NCBI RefSeq assembly: GCF_050937815.1
Contig: NZ_JACDIJ010000002.1
Span: 124,001-188,000 of the forward strand
Length of the DNA stretch: 64,000 bases
Direction of reading: 5' to 3'
DNA from: Treponema_C sp050937815
GTDB taxonomy: Bacteria > Spirochaetota > Spirochaetia > Treponematales > Treponemataceae
This document shows, in pieces, positions 33,226 through 41,646 of the stretch. Under the pieces are notes generated by a model. That model did not search any database and had not been told where the DNA came from. It saw nothing but the letters and a program-made list of their open reading frames with translations. How positions within the stretch are numbered: the stretch's first letter is position 1; every line of letters begins with the position of its first letter. Made by a program: the position numbers and the translations under genes.

Positions 33226-34398
33226 TTAGATTACCGGTCCGAGCATATAAAAATCCATGGATTTTGAATATTTAATCGCTTCTCCTTTTGTGGTTTCTCC
33301 GTTTGCCGTCCGAAGCATTTTTGAAAAAGTTTCTTCTCCCACTTCTTCCAGGGAACGTTCTCCCAACGTAATTAATCCGGCATTAATGTCCATATCATTT
33401 TTCATATTCTCGTAAGTTAGCGGATTGCCGCAAATTTTAATAACAGGAACTACAGGAAATCCTTGAGGAGCTCCTCGTCCTGTTGAAAAGAGAATAACTT
33501 GTGCGCCTCCGACAGCCATTCCGCTGAGCAGTTCTATTTCTCGTCCTGGTGAATCTTTTATCCATAGTCCTTTTCCGCGCGGAACTTCTGTATAGTCTAT
33601 AACTCCTTCTATTGTTTTTGTGCCTGACTTTACAATTGCTCCTAAAGATTTTTCTTCGATTGTACTAAGGCCACCTTTTATGTTGCCTGGGGTGGGTTGC
33701 CCTGTACGCATATCTACACCAACCGCTTTTACTCTATTTTCCATTTCAGTTACAATTCGTAGAATGTCATCGGCGACTTTTTTATTTTTTGCACGGCGCT
33801 GTAAAATATGTTCTGCTCCGATAAATTCGGTTGTTTCTCCGAAAATAACGGTACCCCCTAAATCAATTACTTTGTCTGCAACGTAACCGATGACCGGATT
33901 CGATGCTATGCCGGACGTGGTATCGGAAGCGCCGCATTTTATTCCCATGACAAAATGTGACATATCCGCTTCAATACGTTGTTGTGCGGATATTTGTAAG
34001 ATAAGAGATTGTGCTTTTTCCAATCCGACTCGTACGGCCGCTGCCGTTCCGCCCAGTTCCTGGACATTTATTCTTTCTACGGGTTTCCCGGTTGCACGGA
34101 TTGCTTCTTCTAAGCGGTTTGTATCAACTCCTTCGCACCCCAGGCTGACAATTAGAACTGCACCTACATTGGGGTTTTCTCCAATTTTAATTAAACAATT
34201 GGTTGTCCGTTCTAAATCGGGTGGAGTTTGACAACATCCTTGATGGTGAATAATTCCTTGTGTGTTTACCGTATTTGCGACAATTGTTTCAACGACTTCA
34301 TTTACACAGACCACAGCCGGTAGTATCGCAACATAGTTGCGGGCGCCTATTTTTCCGTCTTTTCTTTTATATCCCCAAAAGGTAAATTTCCTTGACAT
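33226..34398 (-). CDS. UxaA-family dehydratase, large (C-terminal) subunit
   Basis: The 390-residue protein matches the C-terminal part of altronate/galactarate dehydratases: GYKRKDGKIGARNYVAIL at the start, HHQGCCQT and VSLGCEGVD for the metal or cluster region, KCGASDTTSGIASNP, and FSTGRGAPQGFPVVPVIK. Enzymes of this family remove water from a sugar acid to give a 2-keto-3-deoxy acid. Here the protein is split from the small SAF-domain subunit, encoded directly upstream with a one-base gap. Confidence 0.9.
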   Translation of the reverse strand: MSRKFTFWGYKRKDGKIGARNYVAILPAVVCVNEVVETIVANTVNTQGIIHHQGCCQTPPDLERTTNCLIKIGENPNVGAVLIVSLGCEGVDTNRLEEAIRATGKPVERINVQELGGTAAAVRVGLEKAQSLILQISAQQRIEADMSHFVMGIKCGASDTTSGIASNPVIGYVADKVIDLGGTVIFGETTEFIGAEHILQRRAKNKKVADDILRIVTEMENRVKAVGVDMRTGQPTPGNIKGGLSTIEEKSLGAIVKSGTKTIEGVIDYTEVPRGKGLWIKDSPGREIELLSGMAVGGAQVILFSTGRGAPQGFPVVPVIKICGNPLTYENMKNDMDINAGLITLGERSLEEVGEETFSKMLRTANGETTKGEAIKYSKSMDFYMLGPVI

Positions 34399-34399
34399 T

Positions 34400-34738
34400 T
34401 TATTTTTTACTCCTTTTTACTGTTGCAGCAACCTGTTGTTCTTTTTCTATATTCCAGTCTCCTCTGCCTCGGATACTTTCTATATTATGAACGTGCACAT
34501 GTTCTCCTGCTTTTATGGGCAAAGAAGCGATACCTATTTCTTCTCCATACTTGGTAACTTGTTCTCCTACTTTATGTTCTTGTATGGCAACTTTGTGACC
34601 ATATGGAATATCCTGCAAAACTTTTAATGAAAATGATTTGCCTTTTTTATCTAAAACTAAAATTTCATTACCGGCTTTTGCCTGTTCAAAAACAGATGCC
34701 ACTGTATCCAAATCATGTAATTTGATTGCCTTAGTCAT
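34400..34738 (-). CDS. UxaA-family dehydratase, small SAF-domain subunit
   Basis: The 112-residue protein is the N-terminal SAF domain of UxaA-type dehydratases (LKVLQDIPYGHKVAI, then VTKYGEEIGIASLPIKAGEHVHVHNIES). The His-Val-His near residue 85 is typical of metal binding in this domain. It joins the large subunit encoded immediately downstream. The gene starts one base after the larA stop. The split form is common in Gram-positive and spirochaete genomes. Confidence 0.9.
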   Translation of the reverse strand: MTKAIKLHDLDTVASVFEQAKAGNEILVLDKKGKSFSLKVLQDIPYGHKVAIQEHKVGEQVTKYGEEIGIASLPIKAGEHVHVHNIESIRGRGDWNIEKEQQVAATVKRSKK

Positions 34739-34739
34739 T

Positions 34740-36020
34740 TTATTTTTTCTCCTTTACAATTACGGATACACCGTCCGGAATTATTGTTACTTGTGCTGTT
34801 TGCCCCTTTATAGCATATGCTTGTTGTAGAGCGTTCTCGACGGTTGGTGCATAAAGAAAACCCATCGCTTTTACCAATGATTCTTTTAAAGAAGAAACTA
34901 AAATGATTCGGTAATGAATAAGCGCTTCTGCAAATCGTTGTACACACCATTGTTCTGAAATTGTTTTTTCGGGCGGAGTGTTAAGAATACGGTCTAACAA
35001 TTCTTGCGGGCTTCCTTCTTGCATCATTTTTTCAAAATTCTCTCCTCCCAGCCCATCCTCACATGCTGCTACCAAAATAATGACAGCTCCCTTTTTTGCG
35101 CACATAAGCGCAGAGGATAAACCCTTAGGACATTGATATAAATTTTGGTCTAAAGGATATCCGCCGTTTGTCGTAATTACAATGTCGGCCTTTATAGGTT
35201 CTACTCCCGCTTGAGAAAGCAATTGTGTACAGCCAGCCCGATGGGCCAAGTCTGTATCTCCGCAATAAGCATCGACGATTTCTTTTTTTTCATTTAATAA
35301 TACATTAAGAATAAATGCCAACTTTGCCATTTTTGCTGCAGTTAACATATCGTTGTGAATAGGGTTCCCATCCAAAACTCCTGTGATCGAATTCGGATGG
35401 GCAATTGCTTTTGCGCTATGATTGATGTTTACGCAAGCTTGAGAAGCCGTTCCGGGGAAAATACTCTTTCGCCCGCCTGAAAATCCGGCAAAAAAATGCG
35501 GTTCTATAAAACCTTCGGCAACGACCAAATCTGCATTACATACGATTTTATTAATTTCGCATTTACTTCCTGACGGCAAAGTTCCCAGTTCTTTAAAAAG
35601 ACTTTTATCGTATGCATTGTGATTAACGAAGTTTTCTTTAGAAACTAAATCTGATCCGAATCTATCGGTCATTTCGTCTTTAGTCATTCCTCTGTGTAAT
35701 CCGGTTGCAATCAACACGGTTATTTTTGCAGTCGGATTTCCTTTGCGAATTTCAGCGAGTAAAAGCGGTAGTGTTATTTTGCTGGGAACAGCCCTAGTAT
35801 GATCGCTCGTGATAATTACAACGTTTTGTTTGCCTTGTGCTAAGCTACACAGACGCTTTGTGCCTATTGGATTTTCCAAAGCCTTTTGTACCAAACTTTC
35901 TTGATCACAAGCATAAGTTTTGTGTATTTCGGGGGGAACGAGGATGCCCGCAAGATTAACAGAATCGACTTCCAGTTCGATTTGACTTTTGGCATATGGC
36001 AATATTACTTTTGATACCAT
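34740..36020 (-). CDS. LarA-family nickel-pincer racemase/epimerase homologue
   Basis: The 426-residue protein has all key LarA positions. SDHTRAVP is followed by His109 in ATGLHRGM, His175 in EPHFFAGFSGG, Lys185 in GGRKSIFPG, which in LarA binds the pincer cofactor, and His201 in NINHSAK. LarA interconverts lactate enantiomers, and homologues act on other 2-hydroxy acids, including gluconate. With GntP and UxaA genes downstream, a sugar-acid 2-epimerase is more likely than lactate racemase. The cofactor-making larB, larC and larE genes are not in this window. It is first in its operon. Confidence 0.88.
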   Translation of the reverse strand: MVSKVILPYAKSQIELEVDSVNLAGILVPPEIHKTYACDQESLVQKALENPIGTKRLCSLAQGKQNVVIITSDHTRAVPSKITLPLLLAEIRKGNPTAKITVLIATGLHRGMTKDEMTDRFGSDLVSKENFVNHNAYDKSLFKELGTLPSGSKCEINKIVCNADLVVAEGFIEPHFFAGFSGGRKSIFPGTASQACVNINHSAKAIAHPNSITGVLDGNPIHNDMLTAAKMAKLAFILNVLLNEKKEIVDAYCGDTDLAHRAGCTQLLSQAGVEPIKADIVITTNGGYPLDQNLYQCPKGLSSALMCAKKGAVIILVAACEDGLGGENFEKMMQEGSPQELLDRILNTPPEKTISEQWCVQRFAEALIHYRIILVSSLKESLVKAMGFLYAPTVENALQQAYAIKGQTAQVTIIPDGVSVIVKEKK

Positions 36021-36046
36021 CTTTCTTCCTTGTTTGAAAAGAATAC

Positions 36047-36089
36047 TTTATTATGTATACATAATAAAACACGATGTATGAATTGTCAA
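36047..36089 (-). promoter_or_regulatory. Promoter and operator of the larA-uxaA-gntP operon
   Basis: On the minus strand TTGACA (36089-36084) and TATTAT (36066-36061) are 17 bases apart. A perfect 22-bp palindrome with half-site TTTATTATGTA covers 36047-36068 and so overlaps the -10. It is a strong candidate operator for the GntR protein. Confidence 0.85.
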
Positions 36090-36119
36090 GAAAATTCAAT
36101 TTATAAAGATCATAAAAAA

Positions 36120-36160
36120 TATTTTTAGCGGCAAAACAGTTTTAAAATAAAAAGAGGCAT
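36120..36160. repeat. 41-base direct repeat, right copy
   Basis: It matches 30888-30928 at 38 of 41 positions. Unlike the left copy it runs directly into a complete terminator hairpin. This suggests that the right copy keeps the original sequence that followed the acetyltransferase gene. Confidence 0.9.
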
Positions 36161-36191
36161 CCAAACATTGAAACTTTTGGACGCCTCTTTT
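36149..36191. terminator. Bidirectional terminator
   Basis: A GC-containing arm AAAAGAGGC-a-TCCAAA pairs with TTTTGGA-c-GCCTCTTTT. It ends the minus-strand flavoprotein gene at 36248, with T runs on both strands. Confidence 0.85.
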
Positions 36192-36247
36192 GTTATTCTG
36201 GTTAAAATACGGCTTTGCTTACGGTTTATTTTAAAACCGCAAAAGCT

Positions 36248-38110
36248 TTATTCTTTTGCGGCGTTTGTACCGGCAATTTTTCCAAATACTGAAATATCGG
36301 TAATTGCGTTTCCGCCGAGTCTGTTTGCACCGTGAATACCGCCGGTAACTTCTCCTGCGGCATACAAACCGGGAATCGGTTTGTCATTCATATCCAAAAC
36401 ACGAGCTCCCGTATCGATTTTTAAACCGCCCATCGTGTGGTGTACGGTGGGAACCCGTTTTGCCGCATAAAAGGGCGCTTTGCCCAATTTTTTGCCGTAT
36501 GTCTTTAAACCGAGCTTATCCGGAGCTCCGTCGACGATCTTATTGTATTCGTCGATGGAATTTTGCAATTTATCCGCAGGAACTTTCATCAATTCCGCCA
36601 GTTCCTTAACCGAAGAGGCTTTTAAGGTTTTGCCCAGTGTTACAAAGTTTGCAATAAGGGGATCTCCTTCCGGATAACGGTTTCCGTCTGCGACAATCCA
36701 CATATTGCCGTCGGGCTGGGCATAAATCGCATTAACCAACACATCGCGGCGGGCATCTTCGGCAACAAAGCGTTCTCCGTTGTTGTTTACGAAAATACGG
36801 TTTAATCCTGACGTATGAGGCTGTCCCATCATCATACCGGTTCCGGGTTCTCCGTTCGGGTGAAGTTGAATAAAGCCCATGTCGATTAACTGTGCTCCGG
36901 CCTTTTCAGCCATAACGATTCCTTCGCCCTGTGCCGCACGGCTTTGATTTGAACAACCGATTTTTGTACCTAAATCCGCCCACTGCGTGTTATATTTTTG
37001 CCGCATGTCGATGTTTGCACCGAAGCCGCCGGTTGCAATAATGACCCCTTTTGTTGCCGTATATGTAATATCGTAGCCTTTCATCTTTGCTTTTACACCG
37101 GTAACTCTGTCTGCGTTTTTAATTAATTCGACAGCCTTTGTTTCTACGTGTAAGTCGATTCCATCGTGTTCTTTTATATATTTTTCGGCAGGATAAATAA
37201 GCGTCGTCCCGTTCGGAAAATCTTTTGTGCCGTAATGACTTCTCTGCCATAAAGCACCGGTTGCCATACCCAAGGTATCTCTGAATACTGCTCCGTTTGA
37301 CGCGGCCCATTCGATTGTTTCGGGTGCTTTTTGCGTTAAAAGATTGATTAATTCCGGCCGGCCCTTGTAATCGCCGCCGTTATATGTTTGCAAAGCATGA
37401 AATTCGGGACTGTCGAAAAGCCATTCATTGCCTTTTTGCAAATGCGCATTAAACTGTGAACGTACGGTTTTTTGTAAAGACGCTTCATAGTCGTCAAAGG
37501 GCGCTTTTTGTAACAGTTTTTCAACGGCATCCTGATTTGTTTTTGTCATTTTTGTGGCTTGAGCGCGCACGGGGTCCGCTCCGTTAAAGGCGCCTGCGGA
37601 AAAAATCGTACTTCCGCCGGCAAAACCGAGCTTTTCAATGATAATAACTTTTGCTCCCGCTTGATGTGCCGCAAGGCCTGCGCTCATTCCCGCACCGCCT
37701 GCGCCGATAACGATGACATCGGCAGAATACGAAGAAGAGGCCGGTTTTTCGGCAGGAACTTCCTTTTTCCATTTTTCGGGATTTCCTCCGGCTGCACTAA
37801 TACATTCGGAAACACCGTTGATTACGGCGCGGCCGGCAAAGGTTGCTCCTGAAACCGTATCTACGGCTAAGGATTGATTTTTTACGATTCTTTCAGGAAC
37901 GGTATTTAAAACGCTTCGTACTCCGACCGATTCAAAGTGTGAAACGATGTTTACCGATTCGATTTTTCCTTTTGCAAAGGTAACTGCAATTTCCATCGGG
38001 CCGTTATGGGCGTTTGCCTTTGCATTAAAAGTTCCGTCTTTTACCTTTGCTCCGCTGCATGCACTGAGCAAAATCATACTGAAGGTAATCAGTTTTAGAA
38101 TTCTTTTCAT
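36248..38110 (-). CDS. FMN/FAD flavoprotein reductase lipoprotein (fumarate-reductase-like), paralogue A
   Basis: The 620-residue protein has a lipoprotein signal (ILLSAC, Cys18). An FMN-binding domain has SGAT with Thr90 for covalent FMN. The FAD domain contains VIVIGAGGAGMSAG near residue 132. The flavocytochrome-c active-site regions appear as ERFVAEDARRD (the Arg before Asp corresponds to the catalytic Arg), TVHHTMGG and ANRLGGNAI. Such enzymes reduce fumarate or other enoates outside the cytoplasmic membrane as terminal electron acceptors. The frame opens earlier at 38197, but GGAAGGG and the lipobox fix the ATG at 38110. No ApbE flavin transferase is in the window. Confidence 0.9.
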   Translation of the reverse strand: MKRILKLITFSMILLSACSGAKVKDGTFNAKANAHNGPMEIAVTFAKGKIESVNIVSHFESVGVRSVLNTVPERIVKNQSLAVDTVSGATFAGRAVINGVSECISAAGGNPEKWKKEVPAEKPASSSYSADVIVIGAGGAGMSAGLAAHQAGAKVIIIEKLGFAGGSTIFSAGAFNGADPVRAQATKMTKTNQDAVEKLLQKAPFDDYEASLQKTVRSQFNAHLQKGNEWLFDSPEFHALQTYNGGDYKGRPELINLLTQKAPETIEWAASNGAVFRDTLGMATGALWQRSHYGTKDFPNGTTLIYPAEKYIKEHDGIDLHVETKAVELIKNADRVTGVKAKMKGYDITYTATKGVIIATGGFGANIDMRQKYNTQWADLGTKIGCSNQSRAAQGEGIVMAEKAGAQLIDMGFIQLHPNGEPGTGMMMGQPHTSGLNRIFVNNNGERFVAEDARRDVLVNAIYAQPDGNMWIVADGNRYPEGDPLIANFVTLGKTLKASSVKELAELMKVPADKLQNSIDEYNKIVDGAPDKLGLKTYGKKLGKAPFYAAKRVPTVHHTMGGLKIDTGARVLDMNDKPIPGLYAAGEVTGGIHGANRLGGNAITDISVFGKIAGTNAAKE

Positions 38111-38162
38111 TTTTCCCTTCCTGATATAAAAATGGCGGCTTATAAAAAGCCGCAAATATAAA

Positions 38163-38206
38163 ACAGGGCTGTCGGAAAAAGCCGAAACTTTTTTCAACAG
38201 CCCGAT
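38163..38206 (-). terminator. Terminator between the two tandem flavoprotein genes
   Basis: On the minus strand GGGCTGT and ACAGCCC form a stem with a long imperfect inner loop, followed by TGTTTT. Its T run is short, so partial readthrough into paralogue A is possible. Confidence 0.55.
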
Positions 38207-38241
38207 TTTATTATCTTCAATTCAAAAAAGCTTCTTAATGC

Positions 38242-40137
38242 TTATTCTTTTGCGGCGTTTGCTCCGGCAACTCTTCCGAATACGTGGATATCTACCAAAG
38301 CGTTTCCGCCCAAGCGGTTTTTACCGTGGATACCGCCGGTAATTTCGCCTGCGGCATACAAACCGGGAATAACCTTTCCGTTTTTATCCAAAACTTGAGC
38401 GTTCAAGTTGATTTCGATACCGCCCATCGTATGGTGAACTGTCGGCATACGCGGAGAAGCATAGAAGGGAGCTTTGTCCATTTTTTTACCGAATAAATTG
38501 CGTCCGAATTCGGGGTCTTTGCCGGCTTCAACGGCCTTGTTAAAGGCGTCGTTTGTTTGTTTTAAGACGGCAGGATCGATATTGATTTGTTTTGCCAAAT
38601 CTTCAATCGTATCGGCACGGAAAATCTTTTTGTCGGCAACCAGTTTTTCAACGTCATCGCCCCAGAGGTTTTTACCGTCTTTAAAGGCAACATGGCTGTC
38701 GGCAATAACATAGCTGAAAGAGTCCGGCTGTTCGAGCAGAGCCTTGGTCATAACGTCGCGGCGTCCGTCTTCTGCCATAAAGCGCTTGCCGCTTTTATTT
38801 ACCTGATAATAATATTCAACACCGATACCGCCTATCCATCCGTTTAAACCGCCCGTTTCGGGGTTTCCCAGGGGCAAACACTGAATGTATTCCATACCGA
38901 TTAAATTTGCGTTTACTTTTTCGGCCATGATAATACCGTCTCCGACGTTGGCGGGGTTGTTTGTAGTTTTTAAGTTTTCGCCCAGCAAAGGGTCGTATTT
39001 TTTGCGCAGCTCTTTGCTTGCGGCAAAACCGCCTGACGCAAGGACTACAGCCTTTTTTGCATTAAGGACAACCGGTGTCCCGTCGCTTTGTACGGCGTTG
39101 ATGCCGGTTATGCGGCCGTCTTTTTGTATTAAGCTTTCGCCCTTACAGTTCATAATAATTTCAACGCCCAGTTTTTCGGCAAGAGCTTTATTCGTATTAA
39201 TAAAATCCGAACCTGCGGCATTTTGGGGAACGTGAGCACGCGGCCACAGTCCGCCCGGAACGGTTACGATGGTATCTCTCCATACAAGACCGTTGCTTTC
39301 AAGCCATTCGGCAGCCGAAAGAGATTCGGAACACAGTTTTTCGATAAACTCGATTTTTCCGGCATAATCGCCGCCGTCATAGGTTTGCAAAATATGCAGG
39401 GCAAGGCAGTCGAAAAGATGGTTCGGTTTTTTTGCCTTATACGCATCAAGTTCTTTTTTTAATTCGTTTTGGTATTTTTTATGCAAGTCGTTTTTTGCTT
39501 CGACTTTTAAAAGGCGTTCGATACCCTTCATTGCGGCATCGGATGCCGGAGGAACGTTTGCCTGACGGGCAGGATCTACGGCATTATAGGGACCGCCTGC
39601 ACGGATTGTGTTCCCGCCGAGTAAGGGAGTTTTTTCGATAAGGACGACCTTTGCTCCGTTTTGTGCCGCGGAAATGGCGGCCGATAAACCTGCTCCGCCG
39701 CCTCCGACAACGACAACGTCCGTTGTTTTTTCTATTGCCTTGCCGGCTTTAACGCTTCCTTTTTTACCTTTCAATGCGTTTACATCACCGCCGGCTTGTT
39801 CTACTGCCAGCTCAACGGCTTTTAAAATGGCATTTGATGTAAGGGTTGCTCCCGTAACCGCATCAACCGCTAAACTTTGGTTTTTAACGATTTGTTCCGG
39901 GATTTGCTTTATAGGCGCATCGGAAATTCCTACGGTTTCTTTGTGATTGCCTACTTCGACTTTTTTAATCGCCGAGCTGCTGAATGTAACGCTGACCGTT
40001 ACATCTCCGTTCATACCCTGCGCGGATGCCGTATAAGTACCGGCTTTGTACGACATCTTGTTTGCACCTCCGCCGCAACCGATAAGGCATACGGCTAAAA
40101 GAACAGCAAACACTGTTGAAAATATGTTTTTCATCAT
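38242..40137 (-). CDS. FMN/FAD flavoprotein reductase lipoprotein, paralogue B
   Basis: The 631-residue protein has a lipobox (VCLIGC, Cys21), an FMN-binding domain with TGAT (Thr98) and an FAD domain starting VVVVGGGGAGLSAA. The catalytic Arg region reads KRFMAEDGRRD, then TVHHTMGG and KNRLGGNALVD, so the fumarate-reductase-like site looks complete. Its N-terminal 100 residues are strikingly close to paralogue C at 51932. The start may be the ATG at 40137 or the second ATG at 40134, which is better spaced from AAGGAG. A different enoate substrate from that of paralogue A is likely, given the differing substrate loops (LNGWIGGIGVEYYY here). Confidence 0.9.
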   Translation of the reverse strand: MMKNIFSTVFAVLLAVCLIGCGGGANKMSYKAGTYTASAQGMNGDVTVSVTFSSSAIKKVEVGNHKETVGISDAPIKQIPEQIVKNQSLAVDAVTGATLTSNAILKAVELAVEQAGGDVNALKGKKGSVKAGKAIEKTTDVVVVGGGGAGLSAAISAAQNGAKVVLIEKTPLLGGNTIRAGGPYNAVDPARQANVPPASDAAMKGIERLLKVEAKNDLHKKYQNELKKELDAYKAKKPNHLFDCLALHILQTYDGGDYAGKIEFIEKLCSESLSAAEWLESNGLVWRDTIVTVPGGLWPRAHVPQNAAGSDFINTNKALAEKLGVEIIMNCKGESLIQKDGRITGINAVQSDGTPVVLNAKKAVVLASGGFAASKELRKKYDPLLGENLKTTNNPANVGDGIIMAEKVNANLIGMEYIQCLPLGNPETGGLNGWIGGIGVEYYYQVNKSGKRFMAEDGRRDVMTKALLEQPDSFSYVIADSHVAFKDGKNLWGDDVEKLVADKKIFRADTIEDLAKQINIDPAVLKQTNDAFNKAVEAGKDPEFGRNLFGKKMDKAPFYASPRMPTVHHTMGGIEINLNAQVLDKNGKVIPGLYAAGEITGGIHGKNRLGGNALVDIHVFGRVAGANAAKE

Positions 40138-40151
40138 AAACTCCTTATGTT

Positions 40152-40180
40152 AGGATACGATAAACAAACACATAAGTCAA
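40152..40180 (-). promoter_or_regulatory. Promoter of flavoprotein paralogue B
   Basis: On the minus strand TTGACT (40180-40175) and TATCCT (40157-40152) are 17 bases apart. Paralogue C has the same arrangement (TTGACT, 17 bases, TATTTT). Confidence 0.65.
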
Positions 40181-40252
40181 TAGAACGAAACGTATGCAGC
40201 ATTCGCTGTTGGAGAGGAGGTTGGACCCTTTGCGAGAAAACCTAAAGAAAGA

Positions 40253-40570
40253 TCATGAATGTATCTCCATTAATTCAACAACAGCGCCGTCTTCAGTTTT
40301 ACAGAATACAATGCGTTTTTTGGAATCAATCTCCATGGGACCGAGCAGAATTTCCATACCTGTCATTGCTGTTTCTAAATTTTCAACACGAAAACCGATA
40401 TGCGGCGAACTTTTTACAGGCTCTTTAACAGGTGAATCATTTTCATAACGGAGCCACTCAATGTTAAAGGGATGTTTTTTTGAATCGGTTATCCAAACCC
40501 TGTTAGGAGCAAAAAAGAATTCTCCTTCTTTTTTTTCCGTTGTTCTGTATCCTACGTGATCAAATATCAT
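40253..40570 (-). CDS. VOC-family (glyoxalase-like) protein
   Basis: The 105-residue protein has the half-barrel VOC pattern. FDHVGYRT supplies an early metal His, SPHIGFRVENLETA a second, and DGAVVELMEIHS the C-terminal Glu. VOC proteins include lactoylglutathione lyases, epimerases and extradiol dioxygenases. It is short, so it would act as a dimer. It is the last gene of the minus-strand transporter operon, 13 bases after the oxidoreductase gene, and may isomerise a pathway intermediate. Confidence 0.8.
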   Translation of the reverse strand: MIFDHVGYRTTEKKEGEFFFAPNRVWITDSKKHPFNIEWLRYENDSPVKEPVKSSPHIGFRVENLETAMTGMEILLGPMEIDSKKRIVFCKTEDGAVVELMEIHS

Positions 40571-40583
40571 TCTTTCCTCTGTT

Positions 40584-41609
40584 TTAATTTGATAGCGGTA
40601 ATTTTATAGGAATTCCGCCTTGGGCCGCACTGCGATCGGCGGCTTCAATAATCTCAAATGTTTTCATTGCATCATCAAGGTCGACGATACACTTTGTATT
40701 ATTTAAAATACAATCAACGAAATGATTTACTTCTTGCGGGAAGGGATGGTGCTTTACATCTCCGGAATCCGGTGTTTGAACGGGAAGATGTATCCAATCG
40801 GACTGCCCGGGAAAACTTTTTTTTGCCCACAACTTGTCATTAACTAACGAACCGTTTTTTCCAAATAATTTTAAGTTGTAAATATAAGGTGAAATGTTGT
40901 CGTATGAACAGCACACTTTTCCCATTGCACCGTTTGCAAATTTACATACAAAAGTAATTGTTGTATCCTGTTCAAAATCATCTCTATAATTTCCGGATAA
41001 GGCAACAACTTCGGTACATTCACTTTGGTTAAACCATCTTAATCCGTCAACGGCATGGCAACCGCCGACTTGAAGAATGGATCCGCCCGTTTTTTTTGTT
41101 TTAGACCATTCATAACAATGATACGTTTCGTCTATACGGTGCATATAATCGACCTCTGAATAAAAAGGTTCGCCGATAATATTTTGTTTAATTAATTCTT
41201 TTGCGGTTTCGAAAAGCTCGTTCCAGCGCAAAACGAAGCCAACAATAGTCTTCACTCCGCTGTTTTTTACGGCTTGTTGCATTTTTTTCATGTCTTCCCA
41301 GTTTGTTGCCAAAGGTTTTTCGATTACAATATGTTTTTTTGCTTGTGCGGCAAGAATAGTTTGTTCTGCATGCTTAAAATTTGGTGTAAGGATGCAAACA
41401 ATGTCTATGTTTTCTTGTTTAAGCATTTCTTCATAAGAATCGTAATGACTGCAATTTTTCAAATCATGCTCTAAAGCTTTGTCTTTGGCACGTTCTTTTG
41501 ATCTTGAACAAATCGCCCTGACTTCCGTATGTGGGTTTAAGGAAAAAGCGCGAATATATTCGTCTGATACCCAGCCTGTTCCAATGATTCCGACTCCTAA
41601 CATTTTCAT
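40584..41609 (-). CDS. Gfo/Idh/MocA-family NAD(P)-dependent oxidoreductase
   Basis: The 341-residue protein has an N-terminal Rossmann domain (LGVGIIGTGWVSDEYIRAF), the HIVIEKPLATNWEDM motif with the catalytic EKP lysine, and the C-terminal Gfo domain with GGSILQVGGCHAVDGLRWF containing the active-site Asp/His region. These enzymes oxidise or reduce sugars, inositols and derivatives. GGAGG before the ATG at 41609 fixes the start; an upstream frame opens at 41675. It follows the ABC genes, so its substrate is probably the imported sugar or cyclitol. Confidence 0.9.
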   Translation of the reverse strand: MKMLGVGIIGTGWVSDEYIRAFSLNPHTEVRAICSRSKERAKDKALEHDLKNCSHYDSYEEMLKQENIDIVCILTPNFKHAEQTILAAQAKKHIVIEKPLATNWEDMKKMQQAVKNSGVKTIVGFVLRWNELFETAKELIKQNIIGEPFYSEVDYMHRIDETYHCYEWSKTKKTGGSILQVGGCHAVDGLRWFNQSECTEVVALSGNYRDDFEQDTTITFVCKFANGAMGKVCCSYDNISPYIYNLKLFGKNGSLVNDKLWAKKSFPGQSDWIHLPVQTPDSGDVKHHPFPQEVNHFVDCILNNTKCIVDLDDAMKTFEIIEAADRSAAQGGIPIKLPLSN

Positions 41610-41646
41610 ATCAATACCTCCATTAAAAATTAAATGGTATTTAATT

